Assembly (NCBI GenBank): GCA_014925825.1
Contig: JACGCK010000017.1
Coordinates: forward strand, 186,001 to 250,000
DNA from: Pholiota molesta
Lineage: Eukaryota > Basidiomycota > Agaricomycetes > Agaricales > Strophariaceae
Direction of reading: 5' to 3'
Length of the DNA stretch: 64,000 nucleotides
In this document: positions 22,718 through 34,958 of the stretch, piece by piece
Layout of the letters: every line of letters starts with the position of its first letter
Numbering within the stretch: position 1 is the first letter of the stretch
Made by a program: the position numbers and the translations under genes
Notes under the pieces: model-generated
Database searches by the model: none
Told to the model about the DNA's origin: nothing
Seen by the model: only the letters and a program-made list of their open reading frames with translations

Positions 22718-25700
22718 ATGGGAGGACCTGCTGCTACGGCTAGCGCTGACGTTCGAAGTTACGGACATCTCCTCGATCCTAAGCCATGGTATAAGAACTC
22801 TCGTTAGTTATATTTCCCTCCTTTCTTCAATGCAAATAGGAATAACAAGAATTTAGGTCTCATTCTTCTGAACTTTTGGATCGTCATTTTGTGCGTTCTC
22901 AGTGTGACGAATCTTTTGAAGATGCCGATGTAACTTTCAAACCGTCTTTTTCAGACTTGTGACATCTTCGACAAATGGCTACGATGGTGATACTAAAATC
23001 CTGCTTCTTATTCATGCAATTCTAACCATCAGCATTGGCCATTGCAGGCAGTATGATGAGTACGTATCGAGTTAGATATCTCACCAGGCCTGTTATGTTG
23101 ATTTGACTTGCAAAGATGGTCTCCAATCCCTGCCTCAGTGGCAAAGCGCGTTCAACCACCCCACAGGAGGAGCAGTGAGTCCGGCTAGCTTTGATCATAA
23201 TACATCGATTTTCTAAATTTCCGATCTCATAGCTCGGATTGTTAGGTGCTATCCAGGTATTTGATAAACGACCCAAAGCTTTTTGAGCTCCTTATCAATC
23301 TCCTTGGTCAGAATATTGGCTCTCTGTGTGCACTTCCCTTTGCGCCCTACATGGCTGACGGTCTTGGGAGAAGGTCGACCATCATCTGTGGTGCTTGCTT
23401 GATGGTAATTGGGACCGTGGTGCAAACAGCATCTCAGAACGTTCATATGTTTATTGGTGCTCGGTATAAACTTGTGATTTTATAACCACTTCTGAGCTTA
23501 TTAACGTTGTCTTATCCTCTTAGTTGGCTCATTGGCTTCGGGTTGAATTTCGCGGCCACTGGTGCTCCTATGCTAATTTCTGAGGTCGCTTATCCGAGTA
23601 ATTTGTCGCAACGTTATCAACGACAGTCATTCGAGACTGATTGCTTTGTTCGTAGGTCAAAGAGGCCAAATCACTTCGCTCTACAACAGTCTTTGGTTTG
23701 TCTTCGAACTCTACCGTGAATTGGAGCTAACTCAATATTATTTCATATTGAAGGATCTTCGGGAGCTTTATTGCTGCATGGACGGTCAATCATCCATATC
23801 TCTTGACCTATGGAGTATTCTAATCAATTAACAGACCTTTGGAACTTTTCATGTTCAAACCAGTTGGTCGTGGAGAATACCGTCGGCCATCCAGGGATTC
23901 CCTTCTGTTATCCAACTAGCTTTGATATGGTTTGTTCCCGAATCGCCGAGATGGCTCATGTATAAAGGAAGGCCCGTAGACACGCTCGTTGCGTGAAAAC
24001 GTTTTTGTTGCTGATATTGTATCCCCAATTCGTTTTTAGGGAGGACGAAGCTCTTAAAATTTTGGCCTATTATCATGCACGAGGAAACGAGTAAGCTCGA
24101 TGAAACTTACTTTTAATCCCTTCCTATCCTATGTGCGTGCGTCTAGGAAAGATCCTCTCGTTGAATATGAATACGAAGAAATCAAGGCTGCGATCGAGCT
24201 TGACCAACAAGTCGCTCATAGCGTTGGGTGGCTTACGCTCTTCAAGACTCCTGGTAACCTGAAGCGAGTTAGAATTATTGTTGCAATCGCCTTCTTCTCT
24301 CAGTGGTCAGGAAATGGACTGGCGTGAGTTTTTTCTCCGTATGTTGTTGATATCTGGCGTTAAACACGTAATTTTCTCGCTCCAGTTCATATTGCAAGTA
24401 TAGGCCGTCATTCAACAGAAGATTAGGCTTACCTGGATAACGTTATAGATCTCAACAAGGTCTTGGACGCCGTCGGCGGTACGTAGTTTCATTGTTCAAC
24501 TTGAGCTGTTGGAATGCTTATCATTCGCGTTATCAGTGACCGACCCTACTATTCAATTGTTGATAGTACGACCTTTTCCTTCATCGCATGATCGTCTCTA
24601 CATGACCGCCTTTTATAGAACGGTGTCTTACAAATTTACAACTTCATTATTTGCGTCTTCGCATCTCTCTGGTGTGACAAAATCGGACGAAGGAAGTTGT
24701 TCATAACCGCTACAGCTGGCAAGCTATTTTCTCGACTTTTATCATCTATCTTTCTCTGATATCGGTTGCGTTTGAATGCTAGGTATGCTTGTAACATGGG
24801 TAATCGAAACTCTATGCTTCGCATTGTATTCTAAGACAGGACATCCGGCTGCTGGCCATACGTTTATTGCCATGATCTGTAAGTCAAAAATCGCATCATT
24901 TTTCGAGCTCTCGGAATCTAATAACCACTTCTGCGGTTTGGATAGTCATATTCTCTACATTTTGTGAGTGCGACAGTGGACTTCTCGTAGGCATGTGCTC
25001 ACGATGACTTCTCCGCAGATGCGGCAAGTATTTGACGAGTTGTTTACGCCTTAGAAAGGCTAATTTCCTTGCATCAAGATGGCATATTCTCCACTTATTG
25101 TTACGTGAGCAGCCGGGGGGAAATGACTTCCCATGTCTTGCAAAGTCTAACCAACCTCTCTAATTATGAACATAGCTACGCTGTTGAGATTCTGCCATAT
25201 AACCTGCGGTCCAAGGGCTTCACGGTCTTCAACTTTACGATTTGTCTCTCGTTGATTTTCAATCAGTAAGAAAGGTTATCTATCTAGCTTGCGCGATTGC
25301 TAACTATTTCTTTTATACAATCGTAGATATGTGAATCCCATTGCACTTCAGAATATTGGATGGAAATACTATGTAAACCATTTATGTGGATATTGTGGTG
25401 CCAACTAACGACATTCCATAGACCGTATACATCGCCTGGCTTAGTTTCGAACTTGTCTTCATCTGTCTATACTTGGTAGAAACTAAGAATGTGCGTATTA
25501 CAAACAGTAGTTGCACTACACAAATTTCTAATTCCATTCTGTCTATGATTTAGCGCACTCTGGAGGAAACAGCGGCGTATGTTGTATTCTGGATATCAAT
25601 TTCTGCCTGAATTTTCTCACATTCCAAACAGGCTCTTCGATGGAGACGACCAGGTGGCCTTGATAGCAAACAAGGCTTCGGACAGATTTGAGGGAAAAGC

Positions 25701-25743
25701 TACCGAGATACGAATCGAAGCAGATGAGAAGAGTTCAATTTGA
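22718..25743 (+). CDS. MFS sugar transporter (hexose/lactose permease-like)
   Basis: This is a 12-helix sugar porter rebuilt from about twenty small exons, expected at the plasma membrane as a proton-coupled sugar carrier. Family blocks are LLNFWIVILL, STNGYDGSMMNGLQSLPQWQ, NIGSLCALPFAPYMADGLGR, the RRSTIICGACLM loop, APMLISEVAYP, GQRGQITSLYNSLW, WFVPESPRWLMYKGR, NPTIQLL-type DPTIQLLINGVLQIYNF, DKIGRRKLF and VEILPYNLRSKGFTVFNF, ending LVETKNRTLEETAALFDG. The frame is open throughout only if three introns with GC donors are accepted (24394, 24719, 25024), each with the consensus GCAAG. An intron at 23976 needs the acceptor at 24043. The product has no visible lesion. Confidence 0.85.
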
Positions 25744-26456
25744 GGCATTCGTTCTATTCTTGTGCTATTATTTCTGTGGTGAGGTCCGGATATGTGACCC
25801 GATGAATTTAGCGTCTATTGTATCAATATGGGAAATATATGTCCAACTCTGAACTTTGCACACCCTTCCGAAATCGACCCCACCCAATGCAAATTCTACG
25901 CAGGTTTCCGTTGAAACGAGATCCATTCTGGACGCTGAGCAGTTACTAGTTACTCGTCAGTCGGTCGTTCTCGACCGCCGACAGCCACGGCTTCGTGTTG
26001 AAATAGCAGTCCGGATGCATCAGAGGGGAATGAACTTTGGAAACCTCATTGACAATGAATAGCGTGGTAGCCATCCATCAACAGCTCAAACGTTCAAATA
26101 TAACTAGCAATTTACATGACACAGGGTTATAATAATGGGGCTAAAAAATAATGGGCCGGCGGAGGATGACTTGGACAGTCATCATCAGAGTGATGAGTTT
26201 GCGTCTAACGAGTAGCCAGTGGTATGAGCGGGACAAGCAACTTTCAGAGATCCGGTGAAATGCATTCCCATGATATTCATATTCAATATGAAACCACAAG
26301 CACGTTCGTATTTCCTTCCGGTATTTCCATTTCTATGTTCTGTGGACTTGACGGTTTTGAGTACTTGCTAAAGTCAGTATAAAATGCAGAGCTATGTTCC
26401 GAGTCATGTTTTCGCAAGACCACATATCCTTAGGCTTACGCTCCCGTTACTAAACA
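25744..26456. other. Intergenic region
   Basis: About 700 bp without a supported gene. A TATAAAA element at 26378 lies 79 bp before the next ATG. Confidence 0.6.
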
Positions 26457-26919
26457 ATGAAATACAATCTCATCGCTGCTACCTTGTTAGCATTTGCCTC
26501 TCAAGCCTTCGGAACCCCTACCACGAGTACAACGATCTCTTATCAATGTAAGCAATACCGCATGATGTGAGCAATATAATCTGACCAGTCGAAATTCTTA
26601 GGTGATCCTCCAGCTGGCGGCAGTGGACTTGTGCGTATCTTTCAGCTTCTATAACGATCACGGCCTAGGTAGCTCAGTTGAAACATTCCGTTTCTCCCTT
26701 TCAGAAATGTCGGTATCTTTGACTGCTGGCGTGGCCTCATGAAAATTGATATACTTATCTGTGCAGGTCCCTTCGGATATCGCTGCTGCGGGCCGTACGT
26801 CAACGCACTCGGAAGGTATGCCAGTATACTAAGTACAAAAAGTATATACTCAACTAAATTGTGACTCATCGTGCAGCTGCATTCCTGGAGAAGTTGGACC
26901 ATGCCCTGACCTTTCTTAA
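26457..26919 (+). CDS. Small secreted six-cysteine protein, copy 1
   Basis: A five-exon gene encoding about 71 residues. The signal peptide is MKYNLIAATLLAFASQAFG. The mature part has six cysteines spaced C-x10-C-x5-CC-x9-C-x7-C, with the core KCPFGYRCCGP and the end CPDLS. The third exon is only 4 nt (AAAT, 26705-26708). The codons of cysteines 1 and 2 are each split T|GT by an intron. The frame and cysteine pattern match seven other genes in the window, which supports the micro-exon. The family is unknown to me; the adjacent C3-C4 pair recalls an inhibitor cystine knot. Secretion follows from the signal peptide; any role as effector or antimicrobial is inference. Confidence 0.8.
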
Positions 26920-27616
26920 ATTAAAATCTCTCAATCAATCGGCGCATTTTTTTGTCTACATTTTGTTCACTTGTCAAACATGCACACTCAGTTGATACCT
27001 CCGCTTGTAATTGAGCTTGGGAGTTATAAAATATAAACCGAGCGTACCATTAAACAAAAGTACGAAATACAACCATCAATCTATGAAGCGACATCTTTAC
27101 CTTTGTGATGGAACCGCGGAGGACGGTACCGTCCTTGACTGCGTAGTTGACCATAAATAGCACAGGAAATAAATTCTGCTGGTAGGTCACGTCTAAATTT
27201 AGCCCAGGTACGAGGAATCCTAGATTCCTACTACGTACCTCTGCCTCAGGCGCAAGAAACGCACACCTGAGTTACAAGCAAGGCACGCCTACATGACCAG
27301 CGCCGAATCTACATTACAACTCGGAGAAATACTTGAAGAAAGGCATTTGTATCCCGTGCCTTTGAGAACCAGATCTCACATCTTGCGGTGATTCATAATG
27401 TCAAGCTGCTTTATGGATCATGCTACAAATGGGCCATTCAGGATCCAACTCTCATTTTGCGGATGTCTTTTGATCCATTCCACTTGAATTTCTTGAATTT
27501 CTACACCAGGAAATAACTCGACCAGAAGGGGTAGGTCAGCCTCTTCAAAGCTTATGCACGAAATCCTATAAGTAGAGGCTAATTTGTTAGTGTACTTCAG
27601 CTCCAAATCATCCAAA
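26920..27616. other. Intergenic region with a possible gene fragment
   Basis: No complete gene. A minus frame ending at 27418 reads DLPLLVELFPGVEIQEIQVE, which could be a fragment of a larger protein, perhaps the leucine-rich part of an F-box protein. TATAAGT at 27567 lies 50 bp before copy 2. Confidence 0.4.
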
Positions 27617-28066
27617 ATGCAATTCAAACTTATTACCAGTATTCTCTTTGTCTTCGCCGCTCAGGCACTTGCGGCTCCCAACCCTCAGGAAACCGATGTA
27701 GTCTATCGCTGTATGTCGCTCCGACTTGCTGGATTATCCTTGCCCGTTACTTGACTAATGCAAATCCTTCAATTGTTATAGGCCATACCTCAGCTGTAAG
27801 TCGATAATTCTCTTCCTACAGAAAAATAACGCTTATAAGTTTCTCTAGGATTGTAAATAATTGCCCGGACTTTGTGTTCAAATCTCTTTGTCTGACCATA
27901 GCTCAATTTTTATACAGGCCCTGATCCTACATGGAACTGTTGCGGCCCTAGAAGCCCAACTCTCGGTGGATAGTAAGTCAACCATATGCATAACGCATTA
28001 ATACTCTCTACATCTACTAATGCCACTCATAGCTGCCGTGCTCCGGAATTGCTCTGCATCCGTTAA
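27617..28066 (+). CDS. Small secreted six-cysteine protein, copy 2
   Basis: Five exons, about 66 residues. The signal peptide is MQFKLITSILFVFAAQALA and a short spacer APNPQETDVVYR follows. Cysteine spacing is C-x5-C-x6-CC-x10-C-x6-C, with the core DPTWNCCGP. The micro-exon is GATT (27849-27852); it supplies Asp and the first base of the cysteine 2 codon. Introns split the codons of cysteines 1 and 2 as T|GC. It ends CIR, without the CPL ending of copies 5-8, so it is one of the more diverged members. Confidence 0.8.
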
Positions 28067-29251
28067 TCGGTGCATGATTGAGTTGGCACGCACACGAAAC
28101 GGCCAATCTATCCAGTCATGTCCTAGGAGTAGTCCTATAATATGTTTTGTGCATTAGCATTCCCACCTATAGTCCCTTATAACAATATTCCTCATTGAAG
28201 AGTCTACCAAAATTTCTCCTGAATTGCCAGTCATCTCTGTGTGAAAATCATATCATAAAAGGTGGTATAATTTATGTGTCCATGTTACCCGCGATGACTG
28301 TCAAGTACTCAGATCTTACTCAGATGTCACATCAGGTCTTTGGAGGCTTGGTGCCGCTTTGGGCGCTCCCAGCGCTTATGACTATTGTCTCGCGGGCCGA
28401 ATGACCGATGGTATCAGTCTAATATTAACCGTAATTCGCAGGTAAGTAGGACTTGGGTGCCAACTGGGTGTCGAGACCAAGTCGAGCCTTCTGGGATTTC
28501 GCCCAAGTTTCGCCCGGGATTTTCCATTTGCTCTGTCGATCATGAGGTCCATTGTAAGTGTCAGTGAAGCCCTGATAATAAAGTGGTGCGAGTGGGATCG
28601 CTCTCCACCTTACAATGGCGTCGATCGTGTTCCCATCCGCGTGAACCCAAAAAAAGAGGAGCTCGTGATTAAGGTTATGTAGAATAAAGTTTTCCATAAT
28701 TATACGTAACTTAGACTTGGAGGTGAGCAAACAGAAGGTGGACGCTGAGTGTGCTGGATGTGGAAATCTTATCCTTCGGACAGTTTTTAGTCGTTTGAAT
28801 TGTATAGGCCAATTAGCACGAGTTCCGCGAATGATGCCCGTCAGCGTCTTATGATCATTTCTAGATGCATCAGACTATTGGGCGAGAACAGAATGAACCG
28901 TGACGGTGCATTGCTAACTCAAACGCAGTCCGGCTTCTATAAAATTACGAAAATTACAATGCCTCTCCAATTTCTAGCATGATTTTGGATCATCTACGGG
29001 GTTATATCTGGTTCATATACAGTGTACATCATGTTACATCGCCTTACAAACACCTTCAGTACTTCTATGTATGCCAAGAAATAGCAATGCGGATTCGGCT
29101 TACGATGAGCTCATAGAATGCGGGCCAAGATGAATGCTGCCAAGACGAAGAAGAAATACAATTCAAATCAGAACATCTATGAAAATGATATAAAAGCCTG
29201 CGATTCTTGTAGAGCCGACTTGATCATCTCTAGACCTCTCAACTCCTCATC
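28067..29251. other. Intergenic region
   Basis: About 1.2 kb with no supported gene and no further copy of the six-cysteine family. TATAAAAG at 29188 lies 64 bp before copy 3. Confidence 0.55.
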
Positions 29252-29673
29252 ATGCAATACAAGACTATTTTGGCCGCGATTCTGATTGCTGTTCTCCCAG
29301 CTGCTCTCGCCGTTGGGCCGCAGCTGTTGCCGCTTGATTCTGCTTGTGAGTGACTCGGCTTCAAGGAACAGTTCGTCCAGGCTCACGCCCTAGCACCACA
29401 TTCGCAGGTACCAGTGATAATGTGAGTAGACTGATTACGAATCTCTCGAAATTCGAACTCATTATTCTTTCATTTTAGCAATGTATTTGATATCAACCAT
29501 TGAAGAAGTTAAGAATCATAGCTGATGTGATATTAATGATTCTAGGCCTTTCGAAGAATTGCTGTGGCTTCGTACCAACTCACAAATCGTAATCGAATTT
29601 AAATTTCTTTTATTCTCTCGAAATTAGCTGATTTGGATATATTAGCTGCCTTCCCCAGGGCACCGTATGCTGA
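29252..29673 (+). CDS. Small secreted six-cysteine protein, copy 3 (shortest)
   Basis: Five exons, about 60 residues. The signal peptide is MQYKTILAAILIAVLPAALA. Spacing is C-x5-C-x4-CC-x8-C-x6-C, with the core CLSKNCCGF and end CLPQGTVC. The micro-exon is CAAT (29479-29482). The last intron has two possible acceptors, both ATTAG before CTG, 18 nt apart (29627 and 29645). The distal one gives cysteines 5 and 6; the proximal one gives a stop at once and a four-cysteine product. This copy has lost most family residues outside the cysteines. Confidence 0.7.
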
Positions 29674-30087
29674 GGGGATGGTTAGGAGATGGTTAATGTC
29701 GGATACTAGTGCTCAAAGATCAAGGAACGAATTGTGGGGCCGAGTTCAATATATTACTGTGTCTCCTAGCTCCTTTGTATCTGACGTTCTAGTAACCCAT
29801 TTCATGTCCAGCCAATTTCCGCCATCGGGGAGTACTCCTTCTGACCGTTTGCGGAAATTATTGCCCTAAAAGAGACATGCTTGGCATTGATTTCAAATCC
29901 CACGTGCGCATCCCGTTTTAGATTGTGATGACACTGATGAGCGCCCAATGATCTCCTAAGCACATCTCCGAGTCGGAAAACGCAGAAAGTAGTAATCATG
30001 GAGCAATGTATTTATGGACAAGTCTTCCACCTCTCCTCCGTATATATTATAAAGCCCCGAAATTCCCGCTGCGAGTATACTTCTAGC
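29674..30087. other. Intergenic region
   Basis: About 410 bp between the convergent copies 3 and 4. No gene is seen. Confidence 0.6.
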
Positions 30088-30552
30088 CTAAAAGGCACAA
30101 ACCTCGCCGGGCGCAAGAATGCGGCAACTGTAAATTGCATGTTTAGCTGGAATGGTTTCATCAAGTAACGATAGTTTAGCTTACGTTCCACCAACACCCT
30201 CTAAGATCGGTCCACAACAAGTATATTCGCTGGGGCCTAGGGTCACACAGTGATTAGTTACAGAACCACCGCCGTCAATGATGTCATATTGAATGACTTA
30301 CAAACATCCTGTGAAATCCGCACGCAATATGTATCAGTTAATACCTAGCCACGAAACGGGTTATGATGACTTACGACTCCATTTGCACCTAACAAAGGAG
30401 GATTAGCTGCGGTGAATCAATAAGCCGTCCATAAAATTAAATTACTTACAGTGATAGACAACGTCGTCGCGAGTTTCAATCTCAGCCGGGAATGCTGCAG
30501 TTTGAGCAGCGAGAGCGAATAAGGCAGAGAGTACAAAGAATAACCTGGCCAT
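30088..30552 (-). CDS. Small secreted six-cysteine protein, copy 4
   Basis: The only family member on the minus strand; five exons, about 71 residues. The signal peptide is MARLFFVLSALFALAAQTAA and the spacer FPAEIETRDDVVYH follows, possibly a pro-segment. Spacing is C-x6-C-x5-CC-x10-C-x8-C, with the core CPSEYTCCGPILEGVGGTC. The micro-exon is GATGTTT (7 nt, 30302-30308). Introns again split the codons of cysteines 1 and 2. The GPILEGVGGTC stretch is closest to copy 8 (GPIIDGVGGTC). The upstream TATA-like element is weak (TTAAAG near 30598). Confidence 0.8.
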
Positions 30553-32423
30553 TTTTTGAAATGTGTCTGGAATGTCTGTTTCAGCCCTTTGCTCCACTTT
30601 AAGTACCGCAGGACCCAACTACAAGTTCCAAATTCATGTTCTATGCCAAGACTATCGCATTTTCAAAATAAAGATCATAATCAAGCATGAACGGATTCGA
30701 TTTAGAGTTTGAAAAATAGATGTTAAACAAGACCTTCCACGAAGCAGGGACGGACGAACATTGGGATCCGAGAAAGCAGTTAAATCCCCAAGGAATCACG
30801 AGCTCCCTCAGGTAGTTCAGATTTCGCGGTAATCCGCCGCATTTACGAATGCACGACGGTAGGATGCGGATTAGTAGCTTTGGAATTTCCGATTCATAGG
30901 ATTCACCACAATAATGCCGCAAACTTCCTGACAGCGACCGCAATTTATGTAACGTTGGAAGGTTAAGTATACCCAAGTTATACCCACTAAATTTTCCGAA
31001 ATTATTGAGTACATTGTAGGTCTGAGGAGTCCTAGTCATGGGATTAATAAGTTGTCAGCCTGAGAAATGCCCCGGGCGCTTTTTGAGAGTTAGCCTTGAA
31101 GTTGAAATGTCAATGTCATGCCATGTATCGTCGATATTTGCTGCTGCGCTGAGAGGAAAATAGAGAAAAACGGAACAACAATATTTTGCATAAGGATTAT
31201 GTCAAAGTACACGCGCCCAGCCTACTCAAAGTGATTCGGTAAGACTCAACCCGCAATCAGTCGGGTCGGGGCTTCTTCACCAGTGGCTCTCTCTCACTCC
31301 AGTTATTCCCGAGCCTGTACCTCAGAGCTTCTATCAGACTTCTCTTCACAGACACTTGTCATTTGAATCACTAAGAATCATGCAGATGCGAAGTGTCTTT
31401 TCGTCGTGATCATGATCTACATGACAATGGTCGCAACTACATACTTCGCCTTGTCAATTTAAATTTGAATCCATATATTTCCCCATCAGCCGTTCTGCAA
31501 GCGCTGGGCAGCTGCAACTTTTGATCTCGTTCAGAAGGTCGGGTAGTCCGGCTTTACAAAGGTATGTCTTGAGTCAATGAATGTGGTGGGATGCAATGAA
31601 AATTTACCTGATAAGTATCGCATCTTCACCCAGGGCACACGTTGGGGTGATGGTTTGCGGCAATGAACGTCGAACGTACGTGGGGAACATTCAAGTTTCA
31701 AGGCGTGTTTGGATGTGTCGTGCCGTAGCATGGAAGACCGAACGTTTCTTGAGTTCTTTTCATCCACGACTTCATGTGATCATGAAGAAAAAGCTGGCAC
31801 AAATCCGATGAAGGTGGAGAATTTACTGGCCATGGTCTAATGGAAGATGATATACGTTGCGGTCCCGGAGATGGCTACCCAAAAATGAACAGAATTTCAA
31901 CGTTCCACATCCCGAGGCCGTTGAAGCTGTGGGATAGCTGACTTGAAACTCGAAGCTCGACCGAAATATATCCAGAGCTCGCCAGATAAGTTGTCACTGT
32001 ATCTCATCCATCGAAGCTTGGATGCACTGTGGTTGGCTTCACCGTCGGACCGTGGAGCTGTGCGACATCTGCAGTCCTCGCTGCTTGAGGAGAGTTCAAG
32101 TTGCAATCGTCACGGTAGTGATACCCGATGATTTTTGCATTCCTCAAGTTCCCAACTCCACACCAGCGAAAGACCTGAATGTAGCTCTAGATAGATTTAC
32201 TTGGGTGAACGACTCGGACGGAGGAGGAAAGCAAGAGAGTCGAAGAACGTAAACGGTTTCAAAACTAAATTAATTTAAACTTTAAATAAATAAAAAGTAA
32301 ACGCTGGTCATGATCGCGGTCACATGATCAACGCGTCAACAAACCGTTGAACTTGGAAGTCAACTTGAAGCTCTTTGATATCGACGACGACGACGACGAG
32401 GCCTTGATCGATTATTCTGAACA
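30553..32423. other. Intergenic region with doubtful frames
   Basis: Apart from the frame at 30641-31039 listed separately, nothing here supports a gene. Overlapping frames on both strands at 31531-31811 and 31897-32252 show no family signal. The last 100 bp lead into the kinesin gene and hold a GACGACGAC run near 32382. Confidence 0.45.
30641..31039 (-). CDS. Hypothetical protein or gene fragment
   Basis: A 132-residue open frame with regularly spaced leucines (NLPTLHKLRSLSGSLRHY; LPRNLNYLRELVIPWG). The pattern resembles the leucine-rich C-terminal part of fungal F-box proteins, but no F-box is seen upstream. It may be a relic. No splice or promoter evidence supports it. Confidence 0.3.
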   Translation of the reverse strand: MTRTPQTYNVLNNFGKFSGYNLGILNLPTLHKLRSLSGSLRHYCGESYESEIPKLLIRILPSCIRKCGGLPRNLNYLRELVIPWGFNCFLGSQCSSVPASWKVLFNIYFSNSKSNPFMLDYDLYFENAIVLA

Positions 32424-34958
32424 ATGTCAAGGCTACCTCGACTGCGGAGCTCGTCTCCAGACAGGAATTACATCACCAGCGACGCGGGCCCGTCATTGCC
32501 ATCACGAACGGCAACTCACACCAGTCTCAAACGCAAGGCCATTCTCGAGGAGGACGAAGAAGCATTAGATCAACCGCGAAAGCTCCCAGCTGTGGGTGCA
32601 ATGCGGCCGGCGAGACCACTCCAACCATCTCGGACAGCGGCGAATGTGACCACCACTCGCGGGGCGGTCGCCCCAAAGCCACTTACCAGACCCCGAGCAC
32701 CGACATTGACGCAATCTACCAGGGGCACGAGTGCACCACCAACGAGCTCCAAACCACCATCTAAGCCGTCTATGCCCTCGCGAACAGCCGCCGGGAGAGT
32801 GGTGTCTGGTTCGAGGCCAGCGGCTGGAGGTCGGACGACGGACGACAAGCGGTTCAATGAGCTCCAATCGCAGCTGACCTCCATCGAAGAAGCGCGCGCA
32901 GCAGATGCTGCTCGCCTCGCGGCGGACATGGAGGCTGAGCGCAACAAAGTGGCCGAGCTCCAAGCCAACCATCTCGCGATATCACGGGAACTTGCCAGTG
33001 CGAAATCGCAAGAACTCAACCAACGCCGCGAGCTCATCCATGCTTCGGATGAGATCGAAAACCTGAAGAAGAAACACGGCCGCGAAGTCATGGATCTCGA
33101 GATGGATATCAAGAAACGGGATCGCGAAATTCGAGAGGTCACAGAAGACCTGCGCGTTTGTAGGAGCGACCTCGAACGAGAAAGGGAGACCGTCTCCGCT
33201 CTCAAAAACACCATTTCACACCAATCCACCGCCCATCTTACTCTCACCACCCAGAACCATGCCCTCGAAGCCCAATCCACCGCCCTTCAATCACAAATCG
33301 ACGTATACGCCCGCACTGTGTCCGAAATGGCTCTCAAACTCGAAGCGGCCCAGAAACAGGTCGAAGACTTGAAGAGGGAGGCGATGGACAGCGAACTGGT
33401 GCGGAGAAAGCTCCACAACATGGTGCAGGAGCTCAAAGGGAACATTCGCGTTTTCTGTCGCGTTCGACCCGTTTTGCCTTCCGACATCGTCACATACTCT
33501 GGCTCCCTTTCGTCGTCAGGTTCGACCTCTAGCCGTTCCGACGGTGGAAGCATCGATACGGAGAAGGCCAAGGAGGAGCTTCAGGCCAACCTTTTGTTCC
33601 CTGATGCTCGAGACCACAAAGAAATCGTTGTCGCCTCTTCGTCTTCAAGTGCCACGGGCCAGGAGAGGAAGGAGGTTTATAATTTCGGATTTGATCGCGT
33701 AAGTGGCTCTTATATTCTTAGTTATCTTTGCATTAATGTCTTAATTTAGGTCTTCGAGCCGGAATGCTCTCAAGCAGAAGTTTTCGAAGAAATCTCTCAG
33801 CTCGCTCAGAGCTGTACGGACGGCTACAATGTTTGTATATTCGCCTACGGCCAAACTGGGTCCGGCAAGTCGTTTACCATGGAAGGCGGTTCAGTACGTT
33901 TATAATTTATTTTGTCTATGTTGAAAGTCATCTGATTTGTTCAGTCCGATGCCTCTGCGGGTATGATACCCAGAGCCGTTGAACAAGTATTCCGTGTTGC
34001 TTCGGAGATGAAGTGCAGAGGATGGGAATACAAGCTAGAGGGCCAATTCCTGGAGATTGTAAGCTTTCACAATTCCTCGCTTTTCGATTCTCACATTACA
34101 ACATAGTACAACGAAACGATCAACGATCTCCTCGGCAAGGGCGAATTCGACAAGAAGAAACACGAGATCAAACACGACGCGAAAACGGGCAGCACGCGCG
34201 TGACCGACGTGGAGGTCGTGCCGCTGACGTCGCCGTCGCAGGTGCGGTCGCTGCTCGCGATCGCGCAGTCGCGGCGCAGCGTTGCGGCGACGCTGATGAA
34301 CGAGCGCTCGTCGCGCTCGCACTCGGTGTTCACGCTGCGCATCCGCGGCGTGCACGTCGGCGTGGACGGGTGCGCGGGCACCGGGGAGCGGTGCGAGGGC
34401 AGCCTGAATCTGGTGGATTTGGCGGGGAGCGAGCGGCTGAATGTGAGCTTTGCGAACGGCGCGGAGAAGGAGCGGGTCCGGGAGACGCAGAGCATCAATA
34501 AGAGCTTGAGTGCGTTGGGGGATGTTATTGCTGCGCTTGGGGAGAAGGGCGAGAAGGGGGGTGACAAACATATCCCGTATCGGAACTCGAAGGTGAGGCG
34601 TGCTATGTTGGGGTGCGGTATCATTTGATGGCTGACAACGGAATGTTTGCTGCGCGTTTAGTTGACGTACCTGCTGCAAAATTCGTTGAGCGGCAATTCA
34701 AAGACCCTGGTAAGGCTACCTCTCTGCTCTTGTTATTCGCTGATGCTTATCGATAATCATCTGCCCCAGATGGTACTCAATCTGTCACCGCTCGCCGCGC
34801 ATCTGCAAGAGTCGCTGACGTCTCTGAGATTTGCGACCAAGGTACGCTCATGGGCACCTCGTTCCTTTCGGTTGACTCCATAACTGACTCATCCGCCGAC
34901 ACTTTAGGTCAACAATACGACTATTGGAACGGCGAAGAAGCAGAGCCGCGCTACATAA
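32424..34958 (+). CDS. KAR3: Kinesin-14 (minus-end-directed, C-terminal motor)
   Basis: This is a Kar3/KlpA-type kinesin that cross-links and slides spindle microtubules. The order is diagnostic: a basic Ser/Pro/Arg-rich tail with microtubule-binding character (residues 1-150), a long coiled coil (about 150-340), then the kinesin-14 neck [14 protein letters not shown] directly before the motor. Motor motifs are the P-loop [16 protein letters not shown] (near 33845), switch [10 protein letters not shown] (near 34300), switch [12 protein letters not shown] (near 34415) and [17 protein letters not shown]. It ends [14 protein letters not shown] and a short tail, complete. Introns are short. The exon at 34.15-34.45 kb is strikingly GC-rich. 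The gene sits inside the six-cysteine cluster but has no evident link to it. Confidence 0.92.

Noticed and set aside
23966..24043. A fourth GC-AG intron in the sugar transporter (AAG|GCCCGT)
   Set aside because: A normal GT donor at 23976 with the acceptor at 24043 keeps the frame (YKGRPDEALKILAYYH), so no GC donor is needed here.
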